A DNA stretch of 64,000 nt. Origin: Fastidiosipila sp963510375 (lineage in GTDB: Bacteria; Bacillota; Clostridia; Saccharofermentanales; Fastidiosipilaceae). The stretch is from positions 1-64,000 of the forward strand of contig CAUPES010000008.1 of assembly GCA_963510375.1 (NCBI GenBank), given 5' to 3'. The notes below the pieces were generated by a model. It worked only from the letters and a program-made list of their open reading frames with translations, was not told the DNA's origin and searched no databases. The position numbers and the translations under genes are program-made. Of the stretch, positions 9,607 through 18,663 are shown piece by piece (the stretch's first letter is position 1; the number at the start of each line of letters is the position of its first letter).

Positions 9607-9616
9607 AGTACGTACT
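9607..9616. promoter_or_regulatory. Perfect 10-bp palindrome upstream of dnaG
   Basis: AGTACGTACT is a perfect dyad 31 bases before the dnaG start and just past the yajC terminator. It could be an operator or part of the promoter; no second copy was seen in the window. Confidence 0.25.
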
Positions 9617-9624
9617 AAATAAAA

Positions 9625-9652
9625 AAACTCCTGCATTAACTTGCAAGAGTTT
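9625..9652 (-). terminator. Terminator after yajC
   Basis: An 11-bp stem (arms 9625-9635 and 9642-9652, 6-nt loop, one G-T wobble on the minus strand) is followed on that strand by TTTTATTT. It ends the queA-tgt-yajC transcript before dnaG. Confidence 0.8.
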
Positions 9653-9687
9653 ACACTTTATTAACATTATAACTTAGTTATTATTTA

Positions 9688-10047
9688 TTATTCGTCATCA
9701 GAAATAGGTTTAATAACTTTATCAATTGCTACTTTTCTAAAAGTTAAAACTGTATTTGCAACTGATGTAGAGATTGTAACTTCATCATCTTTAAGATTGA
9801 CTACTCTACCTATAATACCACCAACAGTTATAATGCTATCTCCAACTTTTAAGTTATCTCTATCTGCTTGACGTTGTTTCTCTTCTTTTCTTTGTGGTCT
9901 AATTAACATAAAGTACATTAATCCAATCATTAAAATTGGTAGACCCAATGTAGCGATAAAACTTATTAGCATTTGACCGCCATTAACATCTCCTGAGGGC
10001 GTATTTGCTGTCAAAAATACATTCATCATACTTAGTAAATTGTTCAT
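9688..10047 (-). CDS. yajC: Preprotein translocase subunit YajC
   Basis: 119 aa. Small membrane protein that associates with the Sec translocon. One membrane span at about 25-47 (LISFIATLGLPILMIGLMYF) is followed by the family signature MLIRPQRKEEKQRQ and a soluble SH3-like part (LKVGDSIITVGGIIGRV). The ribosome binding site GGAG is 6 bases upstream. It is the last gene of the queA-tgt-yajC cluster; secDF, often next, are not here. Confidence 0.95.
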   Translation of the reverse strand: MNNLLSMMNVFLTANTPSGDVNGGQMLISFIATLGLPILMIGLMYFMLIRPQRKEEKQRQADRDNLKVGDSIITVGGIIGRVVNLKDDEVTISTSVANTVLTFRKVAIDKVIKPISDDE

Positions 10048-10148
10048 AATAACTCCTAATCAATATTTTTAATATTTTTCTATGCGTATTTTATCATTTT
10101 AACTATCATCAAACAAGAAGGATAAAATTAATTTTTAGTAATAATTTA

Positions 10149-11348
10149 TTACTCTATTTTTCTTGCTTTTGCTGCATCTACTTTTTCCTGACTATATTTA
10201 CCATCGCCATAGTCAAGTTCAAACTCTTCAATAAACTCAAGATACCTATCTTCAGCAATTGCATTCTGAGCTTGCTTCATAAGATCAATCAAGAAATACA
10301 AGTTGTGATATGAAGCTAATCTTAGACCAAACATCTCATTAGCTTTTAATAGGTGTCTTATGTAAGCTCTAGTAAAGTTTTGACATACATAACAATTACA
10401 GTTCTCATCAATAGGAATAAAAGCTTTTTCTGAGGCTTTATCTCTAATAATTAATCTACCAAAGCGAGTCATAACAGTACCATTTCGACCTATTCGAGTT
10501 GGATTAACGCAGTCAAACATATCTACACCATGTTTAACACCTTCTAACATGTAATCCGCTGTTCCAACACCCATTAAATATCTTGGCTTATCTTCTGGCA
10601 TATAAGGTATAGTTGCTTCTAGCATTTCAAAGAATTTTTCTTTTGGTTCACCTACACTGAGTCCACCAATACCAAATCCCGGAAGATCAAAGGAACAAAT
10701 CTCCTCTATACTTTGTCTCCTTAGTTCGGGATACATACCACCTTGAACAATTCCAAATAAAGCTTGTTCATTAGGTCTTTTATGTGCTTTAATACAACGT
10801 TCTAACCATCTTGTTGTTCTAGCAGAGGATCTAGCTGCATACTCTCTATCAGCAGGATATGGTATACATTCATCAAAAGCCATTATTATATTAGCGCCTA
10901 AATCATTTTGAATTTGCATTGATTTTTCTGGAGTTAGGAACAACTTTCTACCATCTATATGAGAGCGGAAATGTACTCCTTCTTCAGTAATATCTTTAGC
11001 TTTAGTTAAACTAAAAACCTGGAAACCACCACTATCAGTTAAAATACCTTTTGGCCATTGCATAAATTCATGCAGCCCTCCAGCTTCTTTAACAACATCT
11101 TCACCTGGTCGTAGCCACAAATGATATGTATTAGATAAAACAACACCAGCACCCATTTCTTCTAGTTCACGTGGAGAAATTCCTTTAACAGAAGCAGCCG
11201 TACCAACTGGCATAAACATTGGTGTTTTGAAGCTGCCATTAGGAGTATGTAAAATTCCTAATCTTGCCCCTGTCTTTTTATCTACATGAAGAATTTCATG
11301 CCAAACTGGAAATTTATTTTTGTTTATGTTTTCTTTTGTATTATCCAA
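10149..11348 (-). CDS. tgt: tRNA-guanine transglycosylase
   Basis: 399 aa. Exchanges G34 of Asp/Asn/His/Tyr tRNAs for the queuosine precursor preQ1. The active-site DSGGFQVFSLTK, the FDECIPYP segment and the zinc site CNCYVCQNFTRAYIRHL with a downstream His are all present, and GIGGLSVGEPKE is intact. The start is a TTG at 11348 behind a GAGAG element, giving an N-terminal extension of roughly ten residues. It is preceded by queA and followed by yajC. Genes for making preQ1 are not in this window. Confidence 0.96.
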   Translation of the reverse strand: MDNTKENINKNKFPVWHEILHVDKKTGARLGILHTPNGSFKTPMFMPVGTAASVKGISPRELEEMGAGVVLSNTYHLWLRPGEDVVKEAGGLHEFMQWPKGILTDSGGFQVFSLTKAKDITEEGVHFRSHIDGRKLFLTPEKSMQIQNDLGANIIMAFDECIPYPADREYAARSSARTTRWLERCIKAHKRPNEQALFGIVQGGMYPELRRQSIEEICSFDLPGFGIGGLSVGEPKEKFFEMLEATIPYMPEDKPRYLMGVGTADYMLEGVKHGVDMFDCVNPTRIGRNGTVMTRFGRLIIRDKASEKAFIPIDENCNCYVCQNFTRAYIRHLLKANEMFGLRLASYHNLYFLIDLMKQAQNAIAEDRYLEFIEEFELDYGDGKYSQEKVDAAKARKIE

Positions 11349-11384
11349 TATTATTAACTCTCTTTCTGCTCATTATATTTTTAA

Positions 11385-12458
11385 TTAAAATACTTTTCCT
11401 TGGTGCAAGCCCATATAGTTTTCTTTACTGCCTTCGATATACATAGCATCACCAAAACTAAAAAACCTATATTTTTCTTCTACAGCTACTTTGTAAGCAT
11501 TAAGGATTTCATCTCTTCCTGCTAATGCCGAAACTAGCATTACTAAAGTCGATTCTGGCAAATGAAAATTAGTAATTAAATTATCAATGACTTTAAATTT
11601 ATAACCAGGATAAATAAAAATATCTGTTGAGCTTTTTTCTGGCAAAACATCATAATTCTCATCTTGCTTTAAACTTTCGAGAACTCTACAAGATGTTGTT
11701 CCTACAGCTATTACTTTATTTCCTGCATGTCTAGTTTTATTAATAAGCTCACAAGTTTCTGACGAAATTACATACTCTTCAGTATGCATTAAATGATTTT
11801 CTATTTCTTCTTCTTTAACTGGTCTAAAAGTTCCTAATCCAACATGTAAAGTTAAAAATGCTATGTTAACACCCTTACTCTTAATCTCTTCAAGTAGTTC
11901 TTCTGTAAAGTGTAGCCCTGCTGTAGGTGCAGCAGCAGATCCTGAAACTTTAGAATAAACAGTTTGATACCGTTCTTTATCTAGTAGCTTTTCATGAATA
12001 TACGGTGGCAGTGGCATTTCACCTAATTCATCTAAAACCTCTTCCCATATACCTGTAAATTCAAATCTTAATATTCTATTACCATCTTCAAGAACATCAA
12101 TAATATCAGCCTCTAAAACGTCCTCTTTAAATACTATATGTGCACCTTTTTTCAACCTTCGTCCAGGATTAACAATCGTTTCCCAGTCAGTATCGTTTAA
12201 TCGTTTAAGCAACAAAACTTCCACTGGCTTTTGTAAAGATGATTTAATACCAAATAATCTAGCTGGAATAACTCTACTATCATTTAGAACTAATGTATCA
12301 CCTTCATGTAATAGTTTTAATATATCTCTGAAATGAAGATGTTCAATTTCATTATGTTCACTCATCAAATGTAATAACCTTGACTCATCTCTATGTTCCA
12401 CTGGGTGTTGAGCTATCAATTCATCTGGTAAATCATAATAAAAGTCTGATTTTTTCAC
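11385..12458 (-). CDS. queA: S-adenosylmethionine:tRNA ribosyltransferase-isomerase
   Basis: 357 aa from the GTG at 12458, which has GAAGG 7 bases upstream. Reading further upstream adds 34 residues that lie inside the DUF624-like gene and do not belong to the family. QueA converts preQ1-tRNA to epoxyqueuosine-tRNA using the ribosyl part of SAM. The family start KKSDFYYDLPDELIAQHPV, the RDESRLL motif, SAAAPTAGLHFTEELL and NLITNFHLPESTLVMLVSA are all there. With tgt directly downstream, it supplies two successive steps of queuosine synthesis. Confidence 0.96.
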   Translation of the reverse strand: MKKSDFYYDLPDELIAQHPVEHRDESRLLHLMSEHNEIEHLHFRDILKLLHEGDTLVLNDSRVIPARLFGIKSSLQKPVEVLLLKRLNDTDWETIVNPGRRLKKGAHIVFKEDVLEADIIDVLEDGNRILRFEFTGIWEEVLDELGEMPLPPYIHEKLLDKERYQTVYSKVSGSAAAPTAGLHFTEELLEEIKSKGVNIAFLTLHVGLGTFRPVKEEEIENHLMHTEEYVISSETCELINKTRHAGNKVIAVGTTSCRVLESLKQDENYDVLPEKSSTDIFIYPGYKFKVIDNLITNFHLPESTLVMLVSALAGRDEILNAYKVAVEEKYRFFSFGDAMYIEGSKENYMGLHQGKVF

Positions 12459-12493
12459 TTTTTTACCTTCTTTTCTAATTAAGTATTTTATAG

Positions 12494-13528
12494 TTAAGCT
12501 GGTGCCCCAGTTGGAGAATCCTTTGCTGCTTCCTGTGGTATATCTTCCTGGTAATGCCATTCTGATTCATAGCGTTCTTTAATTTTTTGAGCAACAGAAC
12601 TTTGAGCTCCACCACCTTTATTATTATCATAAGGATCAATTAAATATTTTTTGATACCTCTACTTGCAAAGAAATTTATTAGAAAATTACTTAATCCTAT
12701 TCCAATACTAAATTGCAGTGCAAAAACAATTACTGCTACAGCCTGTGAAGGGATTCCCCAAATTGCCAAAAATGGTATTACAAAGTTTAATACCAATAGT
12801 AATAGTAAAATGAAAAAGTTACTTGGGACTTTGATTAAAGTCAAAATCAATGCATTTTTATAAATGTGACGTAATTTTAAATCAAAGGTAACTATCATTT
12901 GATAGACATAGAATTGCATAACTATTATTGTAAAAATACACATTAATAAAACAGCTCTTAAAACATATAACATAATGTTTTCAGGCATATTTGCGTTATA
13001 AAAATAATAAGCATAAATTACTAAACATAAAGCAAGTGCTGAAATAATGCTATGTATTAAGCTTTTTTTCCAGTTAGCAACTAAACTATCTTTTATATCT
13101 GACCACAGAAATACAGGATCATGTATCGCAAAGTTTCTATAAATATAAGTAAACCCGACATGAATAGGTCCTAAGGCAAAGAAACCTAAACTAAATAAAG
13201 TCATTACAAAAATTAAATGTGTAGCAAAAAAGAAATAAGATGACATTGTTTCTACAGTTATCCCTTGGGCATAAGGTAAATTTACTTTTTGTAGAACAGC
13301 TAGAATTTTTTCGTAAGATAATGCAGGTAATACCATGGGTAGTAAGTAAAATCCTACATAATATAGTACGGCTATTGTTAGGAGACTAGCAATAAAAGTC
13401 AGCATACCAATACCACAAATTCTCCAAAATTTGCTAAAATAAATTGAGAAAAATTCTCCTATCGGTCCCTTTTCTGGTTCATCCGGATCGACACCAGGTC
13501 CTTCTTTATTAAGATTCCAAAAAGCCAT
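12494..13528 (-). CDS. Polytopic membrane protein, DUF624/YesL-like
   Basis: 344 aa. Five or six hydrophobic spans are visible at about 35-60, 95-130, 165-185, 195-220, 235-260 and 265-285. The first cytoplasmic segment, PIGEFFSIYFSKFWRICGIG, the GPIHVGFTYIYRNFA segment and LWSDIKDSLVANWKKS resemble the DUF624 (YesL) family, integral membrane proteins of unknown function. The C-terminal ~60 residues are hydrophilic and end in a Pro/Ala/Gly-rich tail. AGGAG precedes the ATG. It lies between topA and queA; the family assignment is from pattern only. Confidence 0.6.
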   Translation of the reverse strand: MAFWNLNKEGPGVDPDEPEKGPIGEFFSIYFSKFWRICGIGMLTFIASLLTIAVLYYVGFYLLPMVLPALSYEKILAVLQKVNLPYAQGITVETMSSYFFFATHLIFVMTLFSLGFFALGPIHVGFTYIYRNFAIHDPVFLWSDIKDSLVANWKKSLIHSIISALALCLVIYAYYFYNANMPENIMLYVLRAVLLMCIFTIIVMQFYVYQMIVTFDLKLRHIYKNALILTLIKVPSNFFILLLLLVLNFVIPFLAIWGIPSQAVAVIVFALQFSIGIGLSNFLINFFASRGIKKYLIDPYDNNKGGGAQSSVAQKIKERYESEWHYQEDIPQEAAKDSPTGAPA

Positions 13529-13601
13529 AAATATCTCCTAAATTATTAAATTAATTTTAAAACTAACATTTAAATATTATATATCACTTACTTGATTATT
13601 G

Positions 13602-15806
13602 TTAATCTTTGTCATTAGTATCTTCTTTATCATTATCTTTATCATTATCTTTATCTTTATCTTTATCTTTATCTTTATCTTTATCTTTATCTTTATCTTT
13701 ATCTTTACTCTTTTTACTTTGACGAGTAGGACACTCTTTATTTGAACAGTAAATATAATCTCCTGATTTTCTCTTCTTTTCTAACATGTAAGAACCGCAA
13801 GTTTCACATTTCTTATCATCTACAGGTAAATCCCAAGATATAAATTCGCAATCTGGATCTTTACCTTTCTTATCGCAAGTGTAAAAGATTCTATTCCTAC
13901 GACTTTTTCTGGAAACAACTTCTGAACCACAAAGAGGACATTTTCTCCCAGTTGAATAATTCATTGTGTCTGTATAATCACAATCTGGGAAGCGATTACA
14001 TGCTATAAATTTACCAAATCTACCAACCTTAATAACAAGGTCTCCTTCTGAACACTTAGGACATTTTTCACCTAGTTCGACTTCTGGAATTTCAACTTTA
14101 TTAATTGTATCTTTAGCTTTTTCAATTTCAGCATGAAAATCCGGATAGAATTCTTCTAAAACTTTTTGTCCTTCTTTTTCACCAGATTCAACATTATCCA
14201 AATCAGATTCCATTTCAGCAGTAAAACTAACGTCAACTATATCTGGAAAATTTTCTTCTAACATTTCAGTTACTAAAAAACCTAACTCAGTTGGTGCTAA
14301 GCTTTTGCCATCTTTTTCAACATATTGTCTAGCAAGAATAGTTGAAATCGTAGGAGCATATGTAGAAGGTCTACCTATACCATTCTCTTCCATCGCCTTA
14401 ATTAAAGAAGCTTCAGTAAATCTTGCTGGTGGTTGAGTAAACTTCTGATCAGCATTAATTTTGTCACAAACTAAAGCTTCGCCTTCTTCTAACTCAGGAA
14501 TTTCTTCTTTTTCATTGCTTAAATATTCGTTGTATACTTCCATATAACCTGAGAACTTAATAGTTTCCCCTTTAGTTCTAAAAATATGGTCATTACTTTT
14601 TGCATCTAAAGTTACTGTATCAATAACTGCATCAACCATCTGACAAGCTATAAATCTTGACCAAATTAAATTATAAAGCTTATATTGCTCTTCAGTTAGT
14701 GATCTTTTTACATACTCTGGAGAAAGATCAAAGTGCGTTGGTCTAATAGCTTCGTGTGCATCTTGAGAATTTGAACTTTTATTAGCAAAATAGTTAGCTT
14801 TTTTCGGAAGATACTTGTCACCATAACTGTTTTTAATTAATGAACGAACAGAGTCGATTGCATCTTGTGAAATTCTAACAGAGTCAGTACGCATATAAGT
14901 AATTAAAGACACTTGCCCATGTCCACCAATATTTACACCTTCATAGAGTTGCTGAGCAACGCTCATTGTCCTACGTGAGTTAAAGTTTATTCTGGCTGAA
15001 GCATCTTGTTGTAAAGTACTTGTAGTATATGGTGGCTTAGCTTTACGCTTACGTTGTCCTTTTTTCATCTCATGGACGGAAAATGAATCTTTATCAATAT
15101 TGGCAAGAATCGTATCTGCTTCTTCTTTGGTATTAACTTTAACTTTTTTTACTTTTCCAGATTTTAAATCGCCTTGGTATCTAGCAGTGAATTGTAGTTC
15201 ATCGTTAGTCTTACGAAGTTTGACATCTAAATTCCAGTATTCTTCTGGTATAAAAGCTTTGATTTCTCTTTCTTTATCAACAATCATTTTGCTGGTAACT
15301 GATTGAACTCTACCTGCAGATAAACCTTTTCTAATCTTCTCCCACAGTAATGGACTCAACTCAAAACCTACAAGTCTATCTAAAATTCTCCTTGCTTGTT
15401 GAGCATCTACTAAATTCATATCGATACTACGAGGATTTTTAATAGCCTCTTGAACTGTCTTTTCAGTAATTTCGTTAAAAGTGACTCTACATTTAGAATC
15501 AGGATCCAATTTTAATATATGAGCTAAATGCCAAGCTATCGCCTCTCCCTCTCTATCCGGGTCAGTTGCCAAGATTATATTGTCTGCATCTTTAGCAAGT
15601 TTTTTTAATTCTGCTACAACTTTATGCTTACCCTTCATAGTAACATATCTAGGCTTGAATTGATTTTTTACATCTACTCCCATAGTAGACGCAGGTAAAT
15701 CTCTGATATGTCCTACCGAAGCTGTTAATTTATACTCGTCACCTAAATATCTTTCAATAGTTTTTGCTTTAGCAGGTGACTCAACAATTACTAAATTCTT
15801 GCTCAT
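13602..15806 (-). CDS. topA: DNA topoisomerase I
   Basis: 734 aa. Relaxes negative supercoils by type IA strand passage. The TOPRIM domain (IVESPAKAKTIERYLG, ATDPDREGEAIAWHL), the active-site tyrosine region (GQVSLITYMRTDSVRIS) and three C-terminal zinc fingers (CPKCSEGDLV, CPLCGSEVVS, CETCGSYML) are clear. The protein ends in a long Asp-Lys repeat made by a hexanucleotide microsatellite (13650-13703) plus imperfect copies. The tail is unlikely to be structured and may vary between strains. AGGAG precedes the ATG. Confidence 0.97.
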   Translation of the reverse strand: MSKNLVIVESPAKAKTIERYLGDEYKLTASVGHIRDLPASTMGVDVKNQFKPRYVTMKGKHKVVAELKKLAKDADNIILATDPDREGEAIAWHLAHILKLDPDSKCRVTFNEITEKTVQEAIKNPRSIDMNLVDAQQARRILDRLVGFELSPLLWEKIRKGLSAGRVQSVTSKMIVDKEREIKAFIPEEYWNLDVKLRKTNDELQFTARYQGDLKSGKVKKVKVNTKEEADTILANIDKDSFSVHEMKKGQRKRKAKPPYTTSTLQQDASARINFNSRRTMSVAQQLYEGVNIGGHGQVSLITYMRTDSVRISQDAIDSVRSLIKNSYGDKYLPKKANYFANKSSNSQDAHEAIRPTHFDLSPEYVKRSLTEEQYKLYNLIWSRFIACQMVDAVIDTVTLDAKSNDHIFRTKGETIKFSGYMEVYNEYLSNEKEEIPELEEGEALVCDKINADQKFTQPPARFTEASLIKAMEENGIGRPSTYAPTISTILARQYVEKDGKSLAPTELGFLVTEMLEENFPDIVDVSFTAEMESDLDNVESGEKEGQKVLEEFYPDFHAEIEKAKDTINKVEIPEVELGEKCPKCSEGDLVIKVGRFGKFIACNRFPDCDYTDTMNYSTGRKCPLCGSEVVSRKSRRNRIFYTCDKKGKDPDCEFISWDLPVDDKKCETCGSYMLEKKRKSGDYIYCSNKECPTRQSKKSKDKDKDKDKDKDKDKDKDKDNDKDNDKEDTNDKD
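13650..13703 (-). repeat. Hexanucleotide microsatellite (9 perfect copies) in the topA 3' end
   Basis: TTTATC (plus strand) is repeated nine times without interruption. Interrupted copies extend it to about 13627. On the coding strand it gives alternating Asp-Lys. Because the unit is 6 bp, slippage changes tail length but keeps frame. Confidence 0.95.
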
Positions 15807-15855
15807 TAAAACTCCTAAATTTTTAATTAATAAAATTCCTCAAAACAATAATCAA

Positions 15856-16989
15856 TTAATTTAAAGATTTTGTCAAAAATACTTTTGCTCCATCTCTCTT
15901 TATGTAACCTAGTGATTCTAGTTTAGTCAACTCTATCAAAATTTCACTTATATTCAAATTGAGTCGATTTGCTAATTCTAATTCATCAAAAGGTTTTTTG
16001 TCTAACAAATTAATTATACTTAATGTCAATCTATCACAAATTAACTTTGATGTTATATTATTCAACTTTTCTTTTTTGAAATCAATATCTTTATGATAGA
16101 CCTTAACGTCTAAATTCATCCAATTAGCAATATCTTTAGCAGAACGAACTAACAAAGCACCATCTTTTAATAATGAATTACAACCTACAGAAACTTCTTG
16201 ATAAATCGATCCCGGCACAGTCATTACATTCCGATTTTGTTCGGCAGCAAATTGAGCTGTAATTAAACTACCACTTTTTTCACCTGCTTCAACCACAAGA
16301 GTATAGTTACTCAAAGCACTTATTATTCTATTTCTTGCTGGGAAATAAGGTTTCAACGGCTTAACTCCAGGAGCATGTTCTGATATTAAAACTCCTGCTT
16401 TTGCAATCCTATCACGTAATACTCTATGCTCTTTTGGATAAATTAAATCTATACCATGCGCTAACACTCCTACAGTAAATATAGAATTTGCTATTGCAAC
16501 TTCATGCGCACAACTATCTATTCCTCTAGCTAAACCTGAAATAATACAGAAATTATACAAGCTTAATTTAGGTATTTCACTTTCAATAAATCTTCTTCCA
16601 TAGGAACTCATTTTTCTGGTTCCAACAATTGATAAATGATTTAAATTTTCTTGATTTAATTTTTCTAAATTGCCTCTATAGAAAATTACCAATGGAGCAT
16701 CATTAGATTCATTCAAAAGTTTTGGATAATGTTGTTCTCCACGCATAGTTAGTTTAATATTGTTTTCATTACAATTCTTCAATAAGCATTCTATATCACT
16801 AACATTTAAGCTACTATATTTAATTACTTCATCTTTAGAAAAATTTTTTCTAAACTTTTCTAAACTTTTAGATTTGAACAATTCAGAACTAATAATATAT
16901 TTAATCAACTCACTTCTTTTTAAGATTTTTTTCTTTTGTAATAGATAAACCAGTGCAGTCATATAGTTTTTTACTATTTCAATATTCAT
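15856..16989 (-). CDS. dprA: DNA-processing protein DprA
   Basis: 377 aa. Loads RecA on incoming single-stranded DNA during natural transformation. The Rossmann-like core includes LSIVGTRKMSSYGRRFIE, SGLARGIDSCAHEVAI and ARNRIISALSNYTLVVEA with GSLITAQFAAEQNR, and the C-terminal ~65 residues form a winged helix (DELELANRLNLNISEIL). The ~75-residue N-terminal part is a divergent SAM-like domain. Its ATG directly follows the TAG of the comM/yifB gene with no gap, so the two are coupled. comEC, another transformation gene, is at 44.8-47.2 kb. Confidence 0.94.
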   Translation of the reverse strand: MNIEIVKNYMTALVYLLQKKKILKRSELIKYIISSELFKSKSLEKFRKNFSKDEVIKYSSLNVSDIECLLKNCNENNIKLTMRGEQHYPKLLNESNDAPLVIFYRGNLEKLNQENLNHLSIVGTRKMSSYGRRFIESEIPKLSLYNFCIISGLARGIDSCAHEVAIANSIFTVGVLAHGIDLIYPKEHRVLRDRIAKAGVLISEHAPGVKPLKPYFPARNRIISALSNYTLVVEAGEKSGSLITAQFAAEQNRNVMTVPGSIYQEVSVGCNSLLKDGALLVRSAKDIANWMNLDVKVYHKDIDFKKEKLNNITSKLICDRLTLSIINLLDKKPFDELELANRLNLNISEILIELTKLESLGYIKRDGAKVFLTKSLN

Positions 16990-18525
16990 CTATTTTCTCC
17001 TATAGGCAAAAGCTTCATATATGTGATTTTCTTCAATATTTTCTGCCCCTTCTAGATCTGCAATTGTCCTGGCTACTCGCCATATATTTTGATATGACCT
17101 TATAGAAAGTTTAAAAGAACTTGCTAAGTTTTCGAATATTACTTTGTTTTTTCGATTACATTGTAAACTTTGCCTAATTTTGTCAATAGGTGCCCATGCA
17201 TTTAAAATATACTGTTCTGTATTAAATCTTAATTTCTGCATTTCTCTAGCTTTATTTACCATAGTTTTATATAGATTCAAATCAAATTGACGCTCTGCTA
17301 AAGTTTCAGATATTTTATCTTTTGCAAGTGTTAATAAGTTACAAAACAATGAAATTCTATCAAAAAATGGATTATCAAACTTTTGTCGATATCTAATAAT
17401 ATCACCATCACTACATGTACATGAGTTTTCCTCAAAATAGTTACCACATTTACAAGGATTACAAGCAGCTATTAAAATATACCTAGCCTCTTGTAATATC
17501 AGTTCACCATGTAATTTTCTTTCGACCAATCCACTCTCACTAGAAGCACGTAAATTATTAATAACATCATTAGGGAATAGTGAAATTTCATCTAAAAATA
17601 AAATACCCTTATTTGCGAGAGCTAACTCACCTAAAGGATATTTATAACTTCCTCCTAATATAGCAGCACTTGTCATACTGTGATGCACTTCCCTTAAGAC
17701 TCCAAGTTTTAGCTCTTCTAACTGCAAAGGTAAATTTGCTATAGAGTATCTAAGAGCTAAATTATAATTCTCTTGTGGAGTTAATTCTGGTAATAAATAT
17801 CTAGAATATCTTGCTAGAGTGCTTTTACCTGAACCCGCAGCTCCTTGCATTAATAAATGATGCCCTCCCGCTACTGCAATTTGACAAGCTCTCCAAGCAA
17901 AAGCTTGTATATCTACTGGATATTTATTTAAATTACTTAAATCATTTTTTACTTGTTCTTTTATTGTTATTCTCTTTGTTTTTTTTACTCTAGTAGACTT
18001 TAAAGTTTTAACTAAAGACTTTAAATCTGAATAATATTCCAAATTCTCAATATAGTCTTCAATTTCATTTCTCGCATTTTCCGGAATAACAAATACAGTA
18101 TTTTTATTTTGCTCTTCAACCTTAGAGTTAATATTATTGAATAAAAGGGCATCCGTTAAAGCTAGTGCAGCAGGAACAGATTCTATATTTCCTGTCAAAG
18201 ATAGTTCTCCCCAAGCTGCTAAATCTAAATCTTGAGGGATCTGTGAACTTGCCTGTAGAATTCCTAAAGCTATTGCCAGATCAAAACTGGAACCTGATTT
18301 ATTTAACCATGCAGGATTAAGGTTTACAGTTATTTTTCTATTAGGCCAGGTATAACCTGAGTTTTTAATAGCTGAACGCACTCTTTCTCTTGATTCTTTA
18401 ATAGAAGAGTCAGCTAAACCAACAACATTGTAATAAGGTAAGCCATTATTTAAGCTTACTTCAACATTTATTTTTTCTGACTTTGTACCATTTATACATG
18501 CACTTTTCACTATACTTATTCCCAT
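16990..18525 (-). CDS. comM: YifB/ComM family Mg-chelatase-like AAA+ ATPase
   Basis: 511 aa. ComM is a hexameric helicase that promotes branch migration during transformation in Gram-negatives; the Firmicutes family is usually called YifB. The N-terminal Lon-protease-like fold (NVVGLADSSIKESRERVRSA, AWGELSLTGNIESV) precedes a Walker A (QGAAGSGKSTLARYS), Walker B (GILFLDEIS) and a sensor region (AACNPCKCGNYF, a Cys cluster typical of the family). The end (ARTIADLEGAENIEENHI) is characteristic. The Walker-A context (GAAGSGKST, where relatives have GPPG) is slightly unusual. AAGGAGG precedes the ATG. Coupled to dprA. Confidence 0.9.
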   Translation of the reverse strand: MGISIVKSACINGTKSEKINVEVSLNNGLPYYNVVGLADSSIKESRERVRSAIKNSGYTWPNRKITVNLNPAWLNKSGSSFDLAIALGILQASSQIPQDLDLAAWGELSLTGNIESVPAALALTDALLFNNINSKVEEQNKNTVFVIPENARNEIEDYIENLEYYSDLKSLVKTLKSTRVKKTKRITIKEQVKNDLSNLNKYPVDIQAFAWRACQIAVAGGHHLLMQGAAGSGKSTLARYSRYLLPELTPQENYNLALRYSIANLPLQLEELKLGVLREVHHSMTSAAILGGSYKYPLGELALANKGILFLDEISLFPNDVINNLRASSESGLVERKLHGELILQEARYILIAACNPCKCGNYFEENSCTCSDGDIIRYRQKFDNPFFDRISLFCNLLTLAKDKISETLAERQFDLNLYKTMVNKAREMQKLRFNTEQYILNAWAPIDKIRQSLQCNRKNKVIFENLASSFKLSIRSYQNIWRVARTIADLEGAENIEENHIYEAFAYRRK

Positions 18526-18663
18526 TAGAATTTCCTCCTTAGGAATATCTTAGTAAAAAATACTATTTAGAATTTGCAACAAATGTATACAAAAAGTAAG
18601 AGTAAATCACAAAATATCAACTTAAAATTATGGTACTAAATTTTAAGGTAATTTTATAAACCT

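Noticed and set aside
13627..13708. Tandem repeat as a possible CRISPR or IS end
   Set aside because: Units are 6 bp with no spacers and lie inside the topA reading frame.
4272..18559. A shared 15-mer (ATATCTTAGTAAAAA) in the leaders of rpsO (4272-4286) and comM/yifB (18545-18559)
   Set aside because: In a 64-kb AT-rich window one or two chance 15-mers are expected; the flanks differ and no third copy was seen.
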